DNA from: Mycobacterium lehmannii
Lineage (GTDB): Bacteria; Actinomycetota; Actinomycetes; Mycobacteriales; Mycobacteriaceae
Reading direction: 5' to 3'
DNA: 64,000 nucleotides
Assembly (NCBI RefSeq): GCF_002245535.1
Contig: NZ_NKCN01000003.1
Coordinates: 186,001-250,000 of the forward strand
Shown: in pieces, positions 36,507-45,334 of the stretch
Layout: every line of letters begins with the position of its first letter
How positions within the stretch are numbered: position 1 is the first letter of the stretch
Notes under the pieces: generated by a model
The model's database searches: none
Seen by the model: only the letters and a program-made list of their open reading frames with translations
What the model was told of the DNA's origin: nothing
Program-made: the position numbers and the translations under genes

Positions 36507-37006
36507 GCGGCGGGACGCCCAGTGACAAGAAGATAGTCGTCCAGCGCGGGCTGTGGTACGAGGAGTTCGAGACCGGCGTGCTATACCAGCACCGGCCCGG
36601 ACGCACCATCACCGAGGCGGACAACGTCTTGTTCACCACGTTGACGATGAACACCCAGGCACTGCATCTGGACGCCGCGTTCTCGGATGCCTTGCCGCCG
36701 TTCAACCGGCGGCTCGTCAACTCGATGTTCACGCTGTCCACGTTGGTGGGTCTGTCGGTCACCCAGCTGACGCAGGGCACCATCGTCGGCAACCTCGGCT
36801 TCGGCGAAATCGCTTTCCCGAAACCGCTTTTCCACGGTGACACGCTCTACGCCGAGTCCGAGGTGCTCGAGAAGCGCGAGTCCAAGAGCAGGCCGGGTGA
36901 GGGCATCGTGACGTTCTCGCACGTCGGCCGCAACCAGCACGGCGACATCGTGGCCACCGCGTCGCGCAAGACCATGGTGCGCAAGCGACCGGAGGGTGAC
37001 GCGTAG
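36503..37006 (+). CDS. MaoC-like hydratase (Rv2499c-like)
   Basis: The 167-residue single hot-dog protein is of the MaoC/(R)-hydratase family. It carries a TITEADNVLFTTLTMNTQALH segment (hydratase-2-like region with Asp and a late His) and YAESEVLEKRESKSRPGEGI. In M. tuberculosis this ortholog is tied to itaconyl-CoA/methylglutaconyl-type hydration beside the CitE-like lyase. GTG start in a GTGA overlap with fadE19, and its TAG stop overlaps the citE GTG, both indicating coupling. Confidence 0.85.
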   Translation: MSGGTPSDKKIVVQRGLWYEEFETGVLYQHRPGRTITEADNVLFTTLTMNTQALHLDAAFSDALPPFNRRLVNSMFTLSTLVGLSVTQLTQGTIVGNLGFGEIAFPKPLFHGDTLYAESEVLEKRESKSRPGEGIVTFSHVGRNQHGDIVATASRKTMVRKRPEGDA

Positions 37007-37821
37007 TGGCGCTCGCGACGGGACCCGCCTGGCTGTTCTGTCCGGCCGACCGCCCGGAGCGGTTCGAGAAGGCCGCAGCTGCAGCCGATGTCGTGATCCT
37101 CGACCTCGAGGACGGTGTCGCCGCCAAGGATCGCGAAGCCGCCCGCGCGGCACTGGTCGAGACGCGCCTGGACCCGGACCGGACCGTGGTGCGCGTCAAC
37201 CCCGCCGCCACGGCCGATCATCCGCTGGATCTCGAGGCGCTCGCGAAGACCGACTACACCACCGTCATGTTGGCCAAGACCGAGGACCCGCAGCAGGTGC
37301 GCGATCTGGCGCCGCTGAGCGTCGTGGTGCTGATCGAGACGCCGCTCGGGGCGCTGGCCGTGACGGATCTGGCGCGCATGGACAACACGGTCGCGCTGAT
37401 GTGGGGGGCCGAGGACCTGTTCGCGGTCACCGGCGGCACCGCAAACCGGTATCCCGACGGAAGCTACCGCGAGGTGGCGCGCCACGTGCGATCGCAGACG
37501 CTGCTGTCGGCCAAGGCCTACGGTCGGCTCGCGCTGGATTCGGTGTACCTCGACATCCGAGACCTCGATGGTCTGCGCGGTGAGGTCGACGATGCGGTCG
37601 CGGTGGGCTTCGACGTGAAGGTCGCGATCCATCCGTCCCAGGTCGCGGTGATCCGCGAGGGCTACACACCGACGGCCGAGCAGGTGCAGTGGGCGCGACA
37701 CGTGCTGGCGGCTGCCCGCGATGCCCGGGGCGTCTTCCAGTTCGAGGGCATAATGGTGGATGCCCCAGTACTGCGGCGAGCAGAGCGCATCGTCGCGCTA
37801 GCGCCCCACCCCGGCGACTAG
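37006..37821 (+). CDS. citE: CitE-like beta-hydroxyacyl-CoA lyase
   Basis: The 271-residue TIM-barrel protein of the HpcH/HpaI aldolase family has LDLEDGVAAKDREAAR, VVRVNP, IETPLGAL with the metal-binding Glu, GAEDL and KVAIHPSQVAVI. No citrate lyase alpha or gamma subunits are nearby, so it is not citrate lyase. The M. tuberculosis ortholog Rv2498c is reported to cleave citramalyl-CoA and HMG-CoA, linking itaconate and leucine breakdown. That fits its place after carboxylase and hydratase genes. Confidence 0.9.
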   Translation: MALATGPAWLFCPADRPERFEKAAAAADVVILDLEDGVAAKDREAARAALVETRLDPDRTVVRVNPAATADHPLDLEALAKTDYTTVMLAKTEDPQQVRDLAPLSVVVLIETPLGALAVTDLARMDNTVALMWGAEDLFAVTGGTANRYPDGSYREVARHVRSQTLLSAKAYGRLALDSVYLDIRDLDGLRGEVDDAVAVGFDVKVAIHPSQVAVIREGYTPTAEQVQWARHVLAAARDARGVFQFEGIMVDAPVLRRAERIVALAPHPGD

Positions 37822-37922
37822 CCGACAGCCTCTACACCAGAGGTTCTGCTCTACCCGCCTCCGTGCTGAGCACCTCAGTCGCCTGACGGCGCGATCCGCC
37901 GCCAGTGACCCTAGGAGGCGGT

Positions 37923-39023
37923 ATGGCAGGGACCGTTTCGGCACCCCTCGAGTCGCTCGACGTCGAGCTGGAGCCGGTTCAACTGGTCGCCCCCGACGGG
38001 ACGCCGACCCCCGAATCTCGATACCGCCGAGACCTTCCACCAGAGACGCTCGCCTGGCTCTACGAGACCATGGTCGTCACCCGCGACCTCGACGGCGAAT
38101 TCGTCAACCTGCAGCGCCAAGGTGAACTGGCGCTGTTCGCGTCCTGTCGCGGCCAGGAGGCCGCGCAGATCGGCGCGGCGGCGTGCCTGCGCAAGACCGA
38201 CTGGCTGTTCCCGCAGTACCGCGAGATCGGCGCGTTCCTGGTGCGCGGCATCGCGCCGGCGCAGATCGCCGCCGTGTGGCGGGGTAAGTGGCACGGCGGG
38301 CTGGGCTTCACCGACAAATGTGTCGCCCCGATCGCGATCCCGATCGGCACCCACGGTCTGCACGCGGTCGGCGCGGCGATGGCGGCCCAACGCCTGGGCG
38401 AGGACTCGGTGACACTCGCGTTCATCGGCGACGGGGCCACCAGCACGGGCGACGTACACGAAGCGCTGAACTTCGCCGCCGTGTACCGGGCGCCGTGCGT
38501 GTTCTTCGTGCAGAACAATCAGTGGGCGATCTCGGTGCCGGTTTCTGAACAGATGGCGGGGCCGTCCATCGCCCACCGCGCCGTCGGCTACGGAATGCCG
38601 GGTATCCGCGTCGACGGCAACGACGTGCTCGCGTGCTTCGCCGTCACTGCCGAGGCCGCGCAGCGGGCCCGCGAAGGTGGCGGTCCGACGCTGATCGAAG
38701 CCGTCACCTATCGGATGGGCCCGCACACCACCTCCGACGATCCGAACCGGTACCGCAGCCCCGAAGAGGTGCAGCAGTGGGCCGCCCGCGACCCGATCGC
38801 GCGCTACCGAACGTATCTGCAGTCGACCGGGGTGTGGACCGAACGGCTCGAGGAGCGGGTCAGGGCCAGATCGAAACGGCTGCGCGCCGACCTGCGGGAC
38901 GCGGTCGTCGGGGCCGAGGACTTTGACGTCACCGAGGTGTTCGACGCGGTCTACCACGACATCACACCGGACCTCGCCGCCCAACGCGAGCAACTCGCCG
39001 CGGAACTCGCGAAGGAGGCGTGA
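37923..39023 (+). CDS. bkdA: Branched-chain alpha-keto acid dehydrogenase E1 alpha subunit
   Basis: The 366-residue protein is the thiamine-diphosphate-binding alpha chain of E1. It shows FASCRGQEAAQIGAAACL, the TPP motif GDGATSTGDVHEALNFAA ending in QNNQWAIS, and the phosphorylation-loop-like YRMGPHTTSDDPNRYRS. It decarboxylates keto acids of Leu/Ile/Val together with BkdB. The ATG at 37923 is preferred to the GTG at 37905 because AGGAGG lies between them at 37913-37918. A 101-bp gap after citE may carry an internal promoter. Confidence 0.93.
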   Translation: MAGTVSAPLESLDVELEPVQLVAPDGTPTPESRYRRDLPPETLAWLYETMVVTRDLDGEFVNLQRQGELALFASCRGQEAAQIGAAACLRKTDWLFPQYREIGAFLVRGIAPAQIAAVWRGKWHGGLGFTDKCVAPIAIPIGTHGLHAVGAAMAAQRLGEDSVTLAFIGDGATSTGDVHEALNFAAVYRAPCVFFVQNNQWAISVPVSEQMAGPSIAHRAVGYGMPGIRVDGNDVLACFAVTAEAAQRAREGGGPTLIEAVTYRMGPHTTSDDPNRYRSPEEVQQWAARDPIARYRTYLQSTGVWTERLEERVRARSKRLRADLRDAVVGAEDFDVTEVFDAVYHDITPDLAAQREQLAAELAKEA

Positions 39024-39024
39024 G

Positions 39025-40083
39025 ATGACGCAGATCATCGAGCGCCCGTCGACGTTCGGCGAGGACGAACCTCCCGAGCCGCTGATGACCGCGATGCCGG
39101 TCGTACCGACGCTGACCCTGGCGCAGGCCATCAACCGCGCGCTGCACGACGCGATGGCCTGTAACGACAGGGTGCTGGTTTTCGGTGAGGACGTCGCCAC
39201 CCTCGGCGGCGTGTTCCGGGTCACCGAGGGCCTGGCCGAAACGTTCGGCGCTCAGCGGTGTTTCGACACGCCGCTGGCTGAGTCGGCGATCGTCGGAATC
39301 GCGATCGGCATGGCCGTGCGCGGCCTGATCCCGGTGCCCGAGATCCAGTTCGACGGCTTCGCCGCCCCGGCCTTCGACCAGATCGTCAGCCACTTGGCGA
39401 AGTACCGGACGCGTACACACGGTGACGTCGACATGCCGGTGACGATCCGCATCCCCTCGTTCGGTGGAATCGGCGCGGTCGAACACCATTCCGAGTCGAC
39501 CGAGACCCACTGGCTGCACACCGCGGGCCTGAAGGTCGTCGTACCCTCGACACCATCGGATGCGTATTGGCTGCTGCGGCAGTCGATCACCAGCCGCGAC
39601 CCGGTCATCTACCTCGAGCCCAAACGCCGGTACTGGGCACGCGAACCCGTCGACACCTCGACCCCGGGTCTTCCTCTGGGGCGGGCGGCGATACGGCGCC
39701 CCGGCGCCGACGTCACCGTGCTCACCTACGGCCCGCTGGTAGCCACGGCGCTGAGCGCGGCGGACATCGCCGCCGAGCACCACGGCTGGAGCCTCGAGGT
39801 GATCGACCTGCGTACGCTCAATCCACTGGACTTCGAGGCGGTTTCGGAGTCGGTGCGGCGCACCGGTCGGGCTGTCGTGATGCACGAGGGCCCCCGCACG
39901 CTGGGCTTCGGTGCCGAACTGGCGGCACGCATCTCAGAGGAGCTGTTCTACGACCTGGAGTCCCCGGTGCTGCGGGCGACCGGGTTCGACACCCCCTATC
40001 CGCCTGCGCGTCTCGAGAAGTTGTGGCTGCCAGGGGTGGACCGTCTCCTCGACTGCGTCGAACGAACGTTGGAGCAGCCATGA
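39025..40083 (+). CDS. bkdB: Branched-chain alpha-keto acid dehydrogenase E1 beta subunit
   Basis: The 352-residue E1 beta chain has the transketolase-like pyrimidine domain ([56 protein letters not shown]) and the C-terminal transketolase domain ([25 protein letters not shown]). It completes the active site with BkdA. It follows bkdA by one base, with GAAGGAGG upstream, and overlaps bkdC by 4 bp. Confidence 0.93.
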   Translation: MTQIIERPSTFGEDEPPEPLMTAMPVVPTLTLAQAINRALHDAMACNDRVLVFGEDVATLGGVFRVTEGLAETFGAQRCFDTPLAESAIVGIAIGMAVRGLIPVPEIQFDGFAAPAFDQIVSHLAKYRTRTHGDVDMPVTIRIPSFGGIGAVEHHSESTETHWLHTAGLKVVVPSTPSDAYWLLRQSITSRDPVIYLEPKRRYWAREPVDTSTPGLPLGRAAIRRPGADVTVLTYGPLVATALSAADIAAEHHGWSLEVIDLRTLNPLDFEAVSESVRRTGRAVVMHEGPRTLGFGAELAARISEELFYDLESPVLRATGFDTPYPPARLEKLWLPGVDRLLDCVERTLEQP

Positions 40084-41252
40084 CCGTGATGGACTTCTTG
40101 GTGCCCGACCTCGGCGAGGGACTCGAGGACGCGACGATCACCGCGTGGAGTGTCGCGGTCGGCGACGATGTCGAACTCAACCAGACGCTGTGCACCGTCG
40201 AGACCAACAAGGCCGAGGTCGAGATCCCCAGCCCGTACGCGGGCCGCGTGGTCGAACTCGGCGGCGGCGAAGGCGAGACGCTGGCGGTCGGCGCGACGTT
40301 GGTGCGCATCGCGACCGAGGCCGAACCGCCCGCCGAGAAGCGCAAACCCGTTCTCGTCGGCTACGGCGCCGACGCCGCGATGGACGACAGCAGGCGAGCG
40401 ACGGCGCCGCCGCACCGCGTCCGCGCCAAACCGCCGGTGCGCAAGCTGGCCGCGGAGCTGAACGTGGATTTGGCGGCGCTGACGGGTTCCGGCCCCGACG
40501 GTGTCATCACCCGCGAAGACGTACTCGCCGCGGCGGGCCGGTCCGCGCCCAGCCCCGACATGGTGACGGTGAGCGGTGTGCAAGCCGAGATGGCTCGGCG
40601 GATGACCATGTCGCGCAGGCAGATTCCCGACGCGCACACCGCGGTGCAGGTGGAGGGGACCAACCTGCTGCGGCTGCGCGACCGGCTGCGCGACCGTGCC
40701 GACGAGGACGCGCCGATCACGCCGTTCGTGCTCACGCTGCGACTGCTGACCATCGGGCTGCGTCACCACCCCAATCTGAACGCCACGTGGGTCGACACCA
40801 CCGACGGTGCTCAGATCCACCTGCATTCGGCCGTACACCTCGGGTTCGGTGTCGCCGCGCCGCGTGGCCTGTTGGTGCCCGTTGTCAGCGATGCCCACCT
40901 CAAGACCACCCGCCAACTCGCGGCTGAGGTGGCCCGGCTCATCCGCAACGCGCGCGCGGGCACGCTCAAACCGACCGAACTGCAGGGCTCGACGTTCACC
41001 GTGTCGAACTTCGGCGCGCTCGGCCTCGACGACGGAGTGCCCGTCATCAACTATCCCGAGGCCGCCATCCTCGGCGTCGGCTCGCTCAAGCCGCGCGCGG
41101 TCGTGGTCGACGACGCGGTCGTCGCGCGGACAACGATGAACCTCACCTGCGCGTTCGACCACCGGATCGCCGACGGTGCGCAGGTGGCGGCGTTCCTGTG
41201 CGAACTGCGCGATCTGATCGAAGCGCCGGAGACAGCGCTGCTCGATCTGTAG
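40080..41252 (+). CDS. bkdC: Branched-chain keto acid dehydrogenase E2 (dihydrolipoyl acyltransferase)
   Basis: The 390-residue core of the complex has an N-terminal lipoyl domain ([15 protein letters not shown] and lipoylated Lys in [11 protein letters not shown]), a peripheral subunit-binding domain ([20 protein letters not shown]) and a C-terminal acyltransferase domain with catalytic His in [17 protein letters not shown]. It transfers the branched acyl group to CoA. Dihydrolipoyl dehydrogenase is not encoded nearby. It is the last gene of the operon. Confidence 0.94.
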   Translation: MTVMDFLVPDLGEGLEDATITAWSVAVGDDVELNQTLCTVETNKAEVEIPSPYAGRVVELGGGEGETLAVGATLVRIATEAEPPAEKRKPVLVGYGADAAMDDSRRATAPPHRVRAKPPVRKLAAELNVDLAALTGSGPDGVITREDVLAAAGRSAPSPDMVTVSGVQAEMARRMTMSRRQIPDAHTAVQVEGTNLLRLRDRLRDRADEDAPITPFVLTLRLLTIGLRHHPNLNATWVDTTDGAQIHLHSAVHLGFGVAAPRGLLVPVVSDAHLKTTRQLAAEVARLIRNARAGTLKPTELQGSTFTVSNFGALGLDDGVPVINYPEAAILGVGSLKPRAVVVDDAVVARTTMNLTCAFDHRIADGAQVAAFLCELRDLIEAPETALLDL

Positions 41253-41269
41253 CGGGCATGATCTCTGCC

Positions 41270-41650
41270 ATGGCGCAAGACGATGGGTGTCCGTGCGGCA
41301 GCGGGAACGCGTATTCCGCATGCTGTGAACCGCTGCACGACGGTGCACGCGTCGCGGCGACGGCCGAGGAGCTGATGCGTTCGCGCTACAGCGCGTTCGC
41401 GAAAGGTGTTGCGGACTACCTCTTTACGACGTGGCATCCGCGGACACGGCCACCCGACGTCACGCTTGACCGCGAGATGGCGTGGACCGGGCTCGAGATC
41501 AGCGATGTGGTCGCGGGCAGCGAAGACGACCAGCACGGCCAGGTCGAGTTCACGGCCCGCTACATCCACTCGGGCCAGCCAGGGGCGATGCGTGAACGCA
41601 GCCGGTTCGAGCGTCGCGCGGGCCGCTGGTTCTACGTCGACCGCGTGTGA
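41270..41650 (+). CDS. YchJ-family (UPF0225) SEC-C protein
   Basis: The 126-residue protein starts with a SEC-C-like zinc site (DDGCPCGSGNAYSACC) and continues with the YchJ/NTF2-like domain (ATAEELMRSRYSAFAKGVADYL, TWHPRTRPPDV). No function is established. The ATG at 41270 is chosen because the cysteine motif then lies directly at the N-terminus; an ATG at 41258 is possible. It follows bkdC by 17 bp and may be cotranscribed. Its stop is one base from the convergent echA14 stop. Confidence 0.82.
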   Translation: MAQDDGCPCGSGNAYSACCEPLHDGARVAATAEELMRSRYSAFAKGVADYLFTTWHPRTRPPDVTLDREMAWTGLEISDVVAGSEDDQHGQVEFTARYIHSGQPGAMRERSRFERRAGRWFYVDRV

Positions 41651-41651
41651 C

Positions 41652-42404
41652 TCACTTGCGTTGCGCGGCCGCCAGCCGCTGCTGAAACTCTGGGGACAGG
41701 ATCGAGGTGGCCTGCGGGCCGAGTTCGGTGTCGACAGCGATGCGGTGCTGCTCGACGTCGACGACGCCCGGGTTGGCCGTCGCCCGCATCGACGCCTTGG
41801 TTGCGAGCACCACCTCCCGCGGCGCCCCAGCCGGTCCTTTGGCCAGCTCCTTCGCGGCGGTCACGGCGTCGTCGGCGACCTCGAGCGCCAGGCCGTAGCG
41901 GACCGCGGCTTCGGCGTCGAACCGCATGCCGAACAGCAGAGACGCGCGGGCGGCCTGCGGACCGATCGCTCGCTGCAGCATCCAGGTCGCACCTCCGCCG
42001 GGATGGATTCCCAACTTCTGAAAGCGCGGGTCGAACAGGGCGGCCGGCCCGGCGATCCGCACGTCGGCCGCAAGGGCCAGGTTCAGCCCGGCGCCGACGG
42101 CGGCGCCGTTCACCGCTGCGATGGTGGGCAGCGCGCAGTTGGCGACGGCAAGGAAGCCGTCGTAGATCTTGCGCAGCCCGTCCTCGGTCGCCGAACCGAG
42201 CGCGCTGAGGTCCGCGCCCGCGCAGAACGCCTTGCCCGCGCCGGTGACGATGACTGCGTGCACATCCGGGTTGGCCTCAGCCGCGTCCACGGCTTCGCGC
42301 AGCGCAGCGGACATCTCGAACGTGACCGCGTTGCGGCGCTCCGGGTCGTTGACGGTGAGGACGGCGACGCGGTCCTCGATGTGGATCAGTACCGGATCAG
42401 TCAC
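41652..42404 (-). CDS. echA14: Enoyl-CoA hydratase/isomerase family protein
   Basis: The 250-residue crotonase-fold protein has the CoA-binding and oxyanion elements [16 protein letters not shown] and [20 protein letters not shown]. At the usual catalytic positions of the second segment, [20 protein letters not shown], the expected acidic residue is less clear, so the precise reaction is open. It corresponds to EchA14 (Rv2486) by position after the bkd genes. The GTG at 42404 may be leaderless behind TAGGCT (42417-42412). Confidence 0.85.
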   Translation of the reverse strand: MTDPVLIHIEDRVAVLTVNDPERRNAVTFEMSAALREAVDAAEANPDVHAVIVTGAGKAFCAGADLSALGSATEDGLRKIYDGFLAVANCALPTIAAVNGAAVGAGLNLALAADVRIAGPAALFDPRFQKLGIHPGGGATWMLQRAIGPQAARASLLFGMRFDAEAAVRYGLALEVADDAVTAAKELAKGPAGAPREVVLATKASMRATANPGVVDVEQHRIAVDTELGPQATSILSPEFQQRLAAAQRK

Positions 42405-42433
42405 CGGCTCAGCCTAGTGACCCTCGTGCGCCG

Positions 42434-42814
42434 TCAGTTCGCGACGGTGAGCGTGACGTTGTGCAGGGCCACCGCGACATCGCTGGGCAGGATGTCGACG
42501 AAGGTCGGTACGTCGCGGACCGCGCCGCCCGAGGCGATCAGGTTTCCGGGGTAGCTGGGGCTGCACGGGAAGTTGTGGCACCGATACCAAAAGCCGGGTG
42601 CGCTCTGGTACGGGAACATGCTCGGCGCCTGGTCCACTCGGTACCGGCCGGGCTCGATCGACGCGGTGGTCCAGCCCGGCCTCGGGTTCGTGGTCACGTT
42701 GAAGACACCGTTGCTGCCGTAGCTTGGCGGCGGCGCGGCATGCGCGGGCGCCGCGAGCGCGAGGACCATCACGCCGACGGACACGACGGCGGGCATCCCG
42801 CGCCTTGGCTTCAC
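42434..42814 (-). CDS. Small secreted protein of unknown function
   Basis: The 126-residue protein has a signal peptide (PAVVSVGVMVLALAAPAHAA) and a mature part with a TTASIEPGRYRVDQAPSMF segment and a Cys pair (WYRCHNFPCSPSY), resembling small mycobacterial exported proteins with a beta-sandwich look. GTG 42814 is preceded by TAGACT (42829-42824) at 7 nt, suggesting a leaderless transcript; the ATG at 42796 is an alternative. The longer open frame upstream is rejected because it lacks a signal peptide at its start. No neighbour defines its role. Confidence 0.7.
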   Translation of the reverse strand: MKPRRGMPAVVSVGVMVLALAAPAHAAPPPSYGSNGVFNVTTNPRPGWTTASIEPGRYRVDQAPSMFPYQSAPGFWYRCHNFPCSPSYPGNLIASGGAVRDVPTFVDILPSDVAVALHNVTLTVAN

Positions 42815-42884
42815 GTCGCCGAGTCTATCGATCCGTTGGTTCGGCGAAGGAGGTATCGGTGCAGGCTGTGACGCGGGAAACTTG

Positions 42885-44288
42885 TCAGGCCGCTGCGTCT
42901 GCCCCCGGGTGCGCGGACTTGGCCGCGTCGTCGGTGTCGGCGCCCACGGGATCCGCCTTGGTCGGCGTCTGCGTCTCAAGCTGTGGACCGTTCACCGTCA
43001 CGACGGAATCAACTTGCCGCTGATCGTCTTTCGGGTCGGTGTCGCCCTCCTCGGCGACGCCGCCGACCTTGCCCGGCTCGGCCTTCACGCTGTCGCGCAC
43101 GACGTTGAGCTGCGGGCCGCGTTTGGGCACGACGTCCGGTGTCCCCTTGTGCGTCTTCACGGGCTCGGTCCGTTGCTCGGTGACCGTCGGCTCGGCCTGC
43201 ACCGACGTCTCCTGCCGTTGCTGCTGCACCGGGGGCCGCGTCGACGTCACCGCCGACAGGCCCTGCACGATCGCGCCCGGAACCTTGGCCGCCGTGGCCA
43301 ACAACTCGTCAGGCGGAGGAGCCAGCCGGGCCGGGCGGTAGGCGCTGGGGTCCCTGGGGATCGGGTTGCCGTCGTAGTAAGCCGAGTCGACGGCCAGCTT
43401 CAGTAGCGGTCCGGTCAGGTCGGCGATCTGGTCTCCGAAGACGTCGCGGGTCAGCCGGGTCAGGGGCAATTCGTCGGCCGTGTACGTCACGTAGGTGGTG
43501 TTGTCCCTGGTGGTGACGTAGGCCGTGATGCGGTCCCCGGGGAAACTGCACCGGGCGTCGGGACAGTCCTTCACCGTGCCGCTCGCCATGATCGCGCAGG
43601 TGTTGGCAGTGCACGCGACGGTGGATTCGCCCGCCTCGTCGACCGGCAGCACGCGTTCGGACTGGTTCAGCCGGGTGTAAAGGTAGGCGACCAGGGAGTT
43701 GACCGCGGCCACCGGGTTCAGCACGTCGGCGGGGGCGTTGGAGTTGTAGTCGTACTCGTAGCCGGTGTTGACGACCTGCGCGGCGGGGACGTCGCTCGGG
43801 GTGGGGATCGGGTTGACCCCGATCAGCGCGAACCACGGGTACCTAGTGCCGAAACCGCCGTCGGGGCGCGCGACGTCGTTGTCGAGGATGAAGACGGTGT
43901 CGTCGAGATCCGACCGGCTCCGCAGAAGCAGCAAACTGGCATTCGCCGCTCCCCAGCCGGACGCGAGCACCGCGTTCTGTTCGCCACGGTGGTCGTACAG
44001 GGCCCGTTCGATGCCGGCGGGACCGGTGCGGAAGTCGACGTAAACGATGTCCTCGCCGCCGTGGTAGTTCGTGTAGGTCGGGGTGTTGAACTTCCCGTCG
44101 AAGAAGTCCGCCACACCCGCACCCGTCGGATTCGTCGAGCTGCCGACGACGATGAGCGCGGTCAGATCTACGAGGGAAGCCGATATGGACGCCGGTTGGG
44201 TGGCGGCGAGACCGACGACGGTGGTCGCGACGCCGACGGCCGCCGCGCCCGTCGCGAGCCGCATCCATCTTTTGCTTGAATCGACCAT
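42885..44288 (-). CDS. Exported PE-PPE-domain protein lacking the nucleophile serine
   Basis: The 467-residue protein has an N-terminal hydrophobic export segment (residues 10-35) and then a PE-PPE-type alpha/beta-hydrolase fold: ALIVVGSSTNPTG, YVDFRTGPAGIERAL and the elbow SGWGAANASLLLL near residues 110-120, then NPIPTP and YEYDYNSNAPADVLNP. In active members the elbow is GxSxG; here the Ser position appears to be Gly113, so catalysis is doubtful. The last ~130 residues are a low-complexity Thr/Pro/Glu-rich tail. Start ATG 44288 has GGAAGGG upstream. The longer frame to 45038 is a shadow. Confidence 0.75.
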   Translation of the reverse strand: MVDSSKRWMRLATGAAAVGVATTVVGLAATQPASISASLVDLTALIVVGSSTNPTGAGVADFFDGKFNTPTYTNYHGGEDIVYVDFRTGPAGIERALYDHRGEQNAVLASGWGAANASLLLLRSRSDLDDTVFILDNDVARPDGGFGTRYPWFALIGVNPIPTPSDVPAAQVVNTGYEYDYNSNAPADVLNPVAAVNSLVAYLYTRLNQSERVLPVDEAGESTVACTANTCAIMASGTVKDCPDARCSFPGDRITAYVTTRDNTTYVTYTADELPLTRLTRDVFGDQIADLTGPLLKLAVDSAYYDGNPIPRDPSAYRPARLAPPPDELLATAAKVPGAIVQGLSAVTSTRPPVQQQRQETSVQAEPTVTEQRTEPVKTHKGTPDVVPKRGPQLNVVRDSVKAEPGKVGGVAEEGDTDPKDDQRQVDSVVTVNGPQLETQTPTKADPVGADTDDAAKSAHPGADAAA

Positions 44289-44353
44289 CCCGCGCCCTTC
44301 CGCCCCATGCGCAGCAAACACTTGCGCCTTGGGTGCAGATAGTACGCGAAGGG

Positions 44354-45106
44354 TTACAGCTTGGCGATCAGAGCGGCGGCGCGGACGTCGTCGTCGACGG
44401 TCAGCCCGATCTGCACGCTGTCGCCGCGCCGCGCCCAGCGAATGGTGACGTCCTCGCCGTAGCGAATCGGCCTGCGGTATTCGACCACCGCTCGGTACGG
44501 GGCGCGGCAGACGTCGGGAACGTACGCCATCACCTCGTGGATGGCATGCCAGTAAGCGGTGTTGGTGACGTGCTCGAAGATGTCGATGTCGGTGCGACGC
44601 AGCGGGAACGGCACCACCTCGTCGGCATCGTCGAGGTTGGTCAGCCAGGGCCGCCACTTGAGGCGGAGTTCGTCGGTGGTGGTGGCGAACCGCGCGATCA
44701 GGCTGTCCGAGGCGCGCTGGGGCGTAAGGGTCTTGCTGTTGATGGCGATCCAGAAGCCCTCGGTCTCGATGCGGCCGCCGTCGCTGCCGACCAGGTCGAC
44801 GCGCATCGTGCACCACCGGGTGGACAGCGCAGAGCACCAGCGGCTGAACGAGATCTCGTTGGGGAACTCGATCGGCTCGATCACATCGATGACCGTGCGT
44901 TGGACGAGCCAATGGGGGTGGTCGTCGGCCTCGCCTGCGTCGACGAGGTTCTCCGCTCCGACCTCCTGGATGTAGCGCGCAACGCCGTCGAGGCGCAGGT
45001 GCAGGTCGCCGTCGATGTCGCCCGTGGCCACCCGCCACGCTGTGCGATAGACGTATCCCGTGTCCGGCAGCGGGCTCAGCCGGTGCTCGACGTCGTTGGT
45101 TGGCAT
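44354..45106 (-). CDS. Acyl-ACP thioesterase-family protein
   Basis: The 250-residue protein has two tandem hot-dog domains of the FatA/FatB acyl-ACP thioesterase type: YRTAWRVATGDIDGDLHLRLDGVARYIQEVGAENL in the first half (Asp/Asn region) and FPLRRTDIDIFEHVTNTAYWHAIHEV in the second, where D..H-x-x-N-T-x-Y is the hallmark. It would release free fatty acids from acyl-ACP or acyl-CoA. It lies next to the PE-PPE gene but 65 bp apart; the link is unknown. Starts at ATG 45106. Confidence 0.85.
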   Translation of the reverse strand: MPTNDVEHRLSPLPDTGYVYRTAWRVATGDIDGDLHLRLDGVARYIQEVGAENLVDAGEADDHPHWLVQRTVIDVIEPIEFPNEISFSRWCSALSTRWCTMRVDLVGSDGGRIETEGFWIAINSKTLTPQRASDSLIARFATTTDELRLKWRPWLTNLDDADEVVPFPLRRTDIDIFEHVTNTAYWHAIHEVMAYVPDVCRAPYRAVVEYRRPIRYGEDVTIRWARRGDSVQIGLTVDDDVRAAALIAKL

Positions 45107-45143
45107 CGGGTCAAGTATGTCCGGGCCGAAATCCGGCGATGAG

Positions 45144-45216
45144 CGCCCCCGGCAGGGATCGAACCTGCGACCAGCCGCTTAGAAGGCGGCTGCTCTATCC
45201 GCTGAGCTACGGGGGC
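45144..45216 (-). tRNA. tRNA-Arg (anticodon TCT)
   Basis: The 73-nt cloverleaf has acceptor GCCCCCG/CGGGGGC, D arm GCTC/GAGC, anticodon stem GCCGC/GCGGC around CTTCTAA, and T arm GCAGG-TTCGATC-CCTGC. Anticodon TCT reads the rare AGA codon (and AGG by wobble). CCA is not encoded. Confidence 0.94.
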
Positions 45217-45334
45217 AACGCCACGAGAGTCTATCGCCAGGCCTGCAGGCTCACGGATTAAAGCCGCCTCGCGCCCTCGCACCGCCGACTAGCGTGGTGG
45301 CCACACGATCACGAGCAGGAGGACGCGACGGCCC

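Noticed and set aside
44289..45038. N-terminal extension of the PE-PPE open frame to 45038
   Set aside because: The extension overlaps the acyl-ACP thioesterase gene in another frame and is Arg/Pro-rich; the ATG at 44288 with GGAAGGG and an export segment is the better start.
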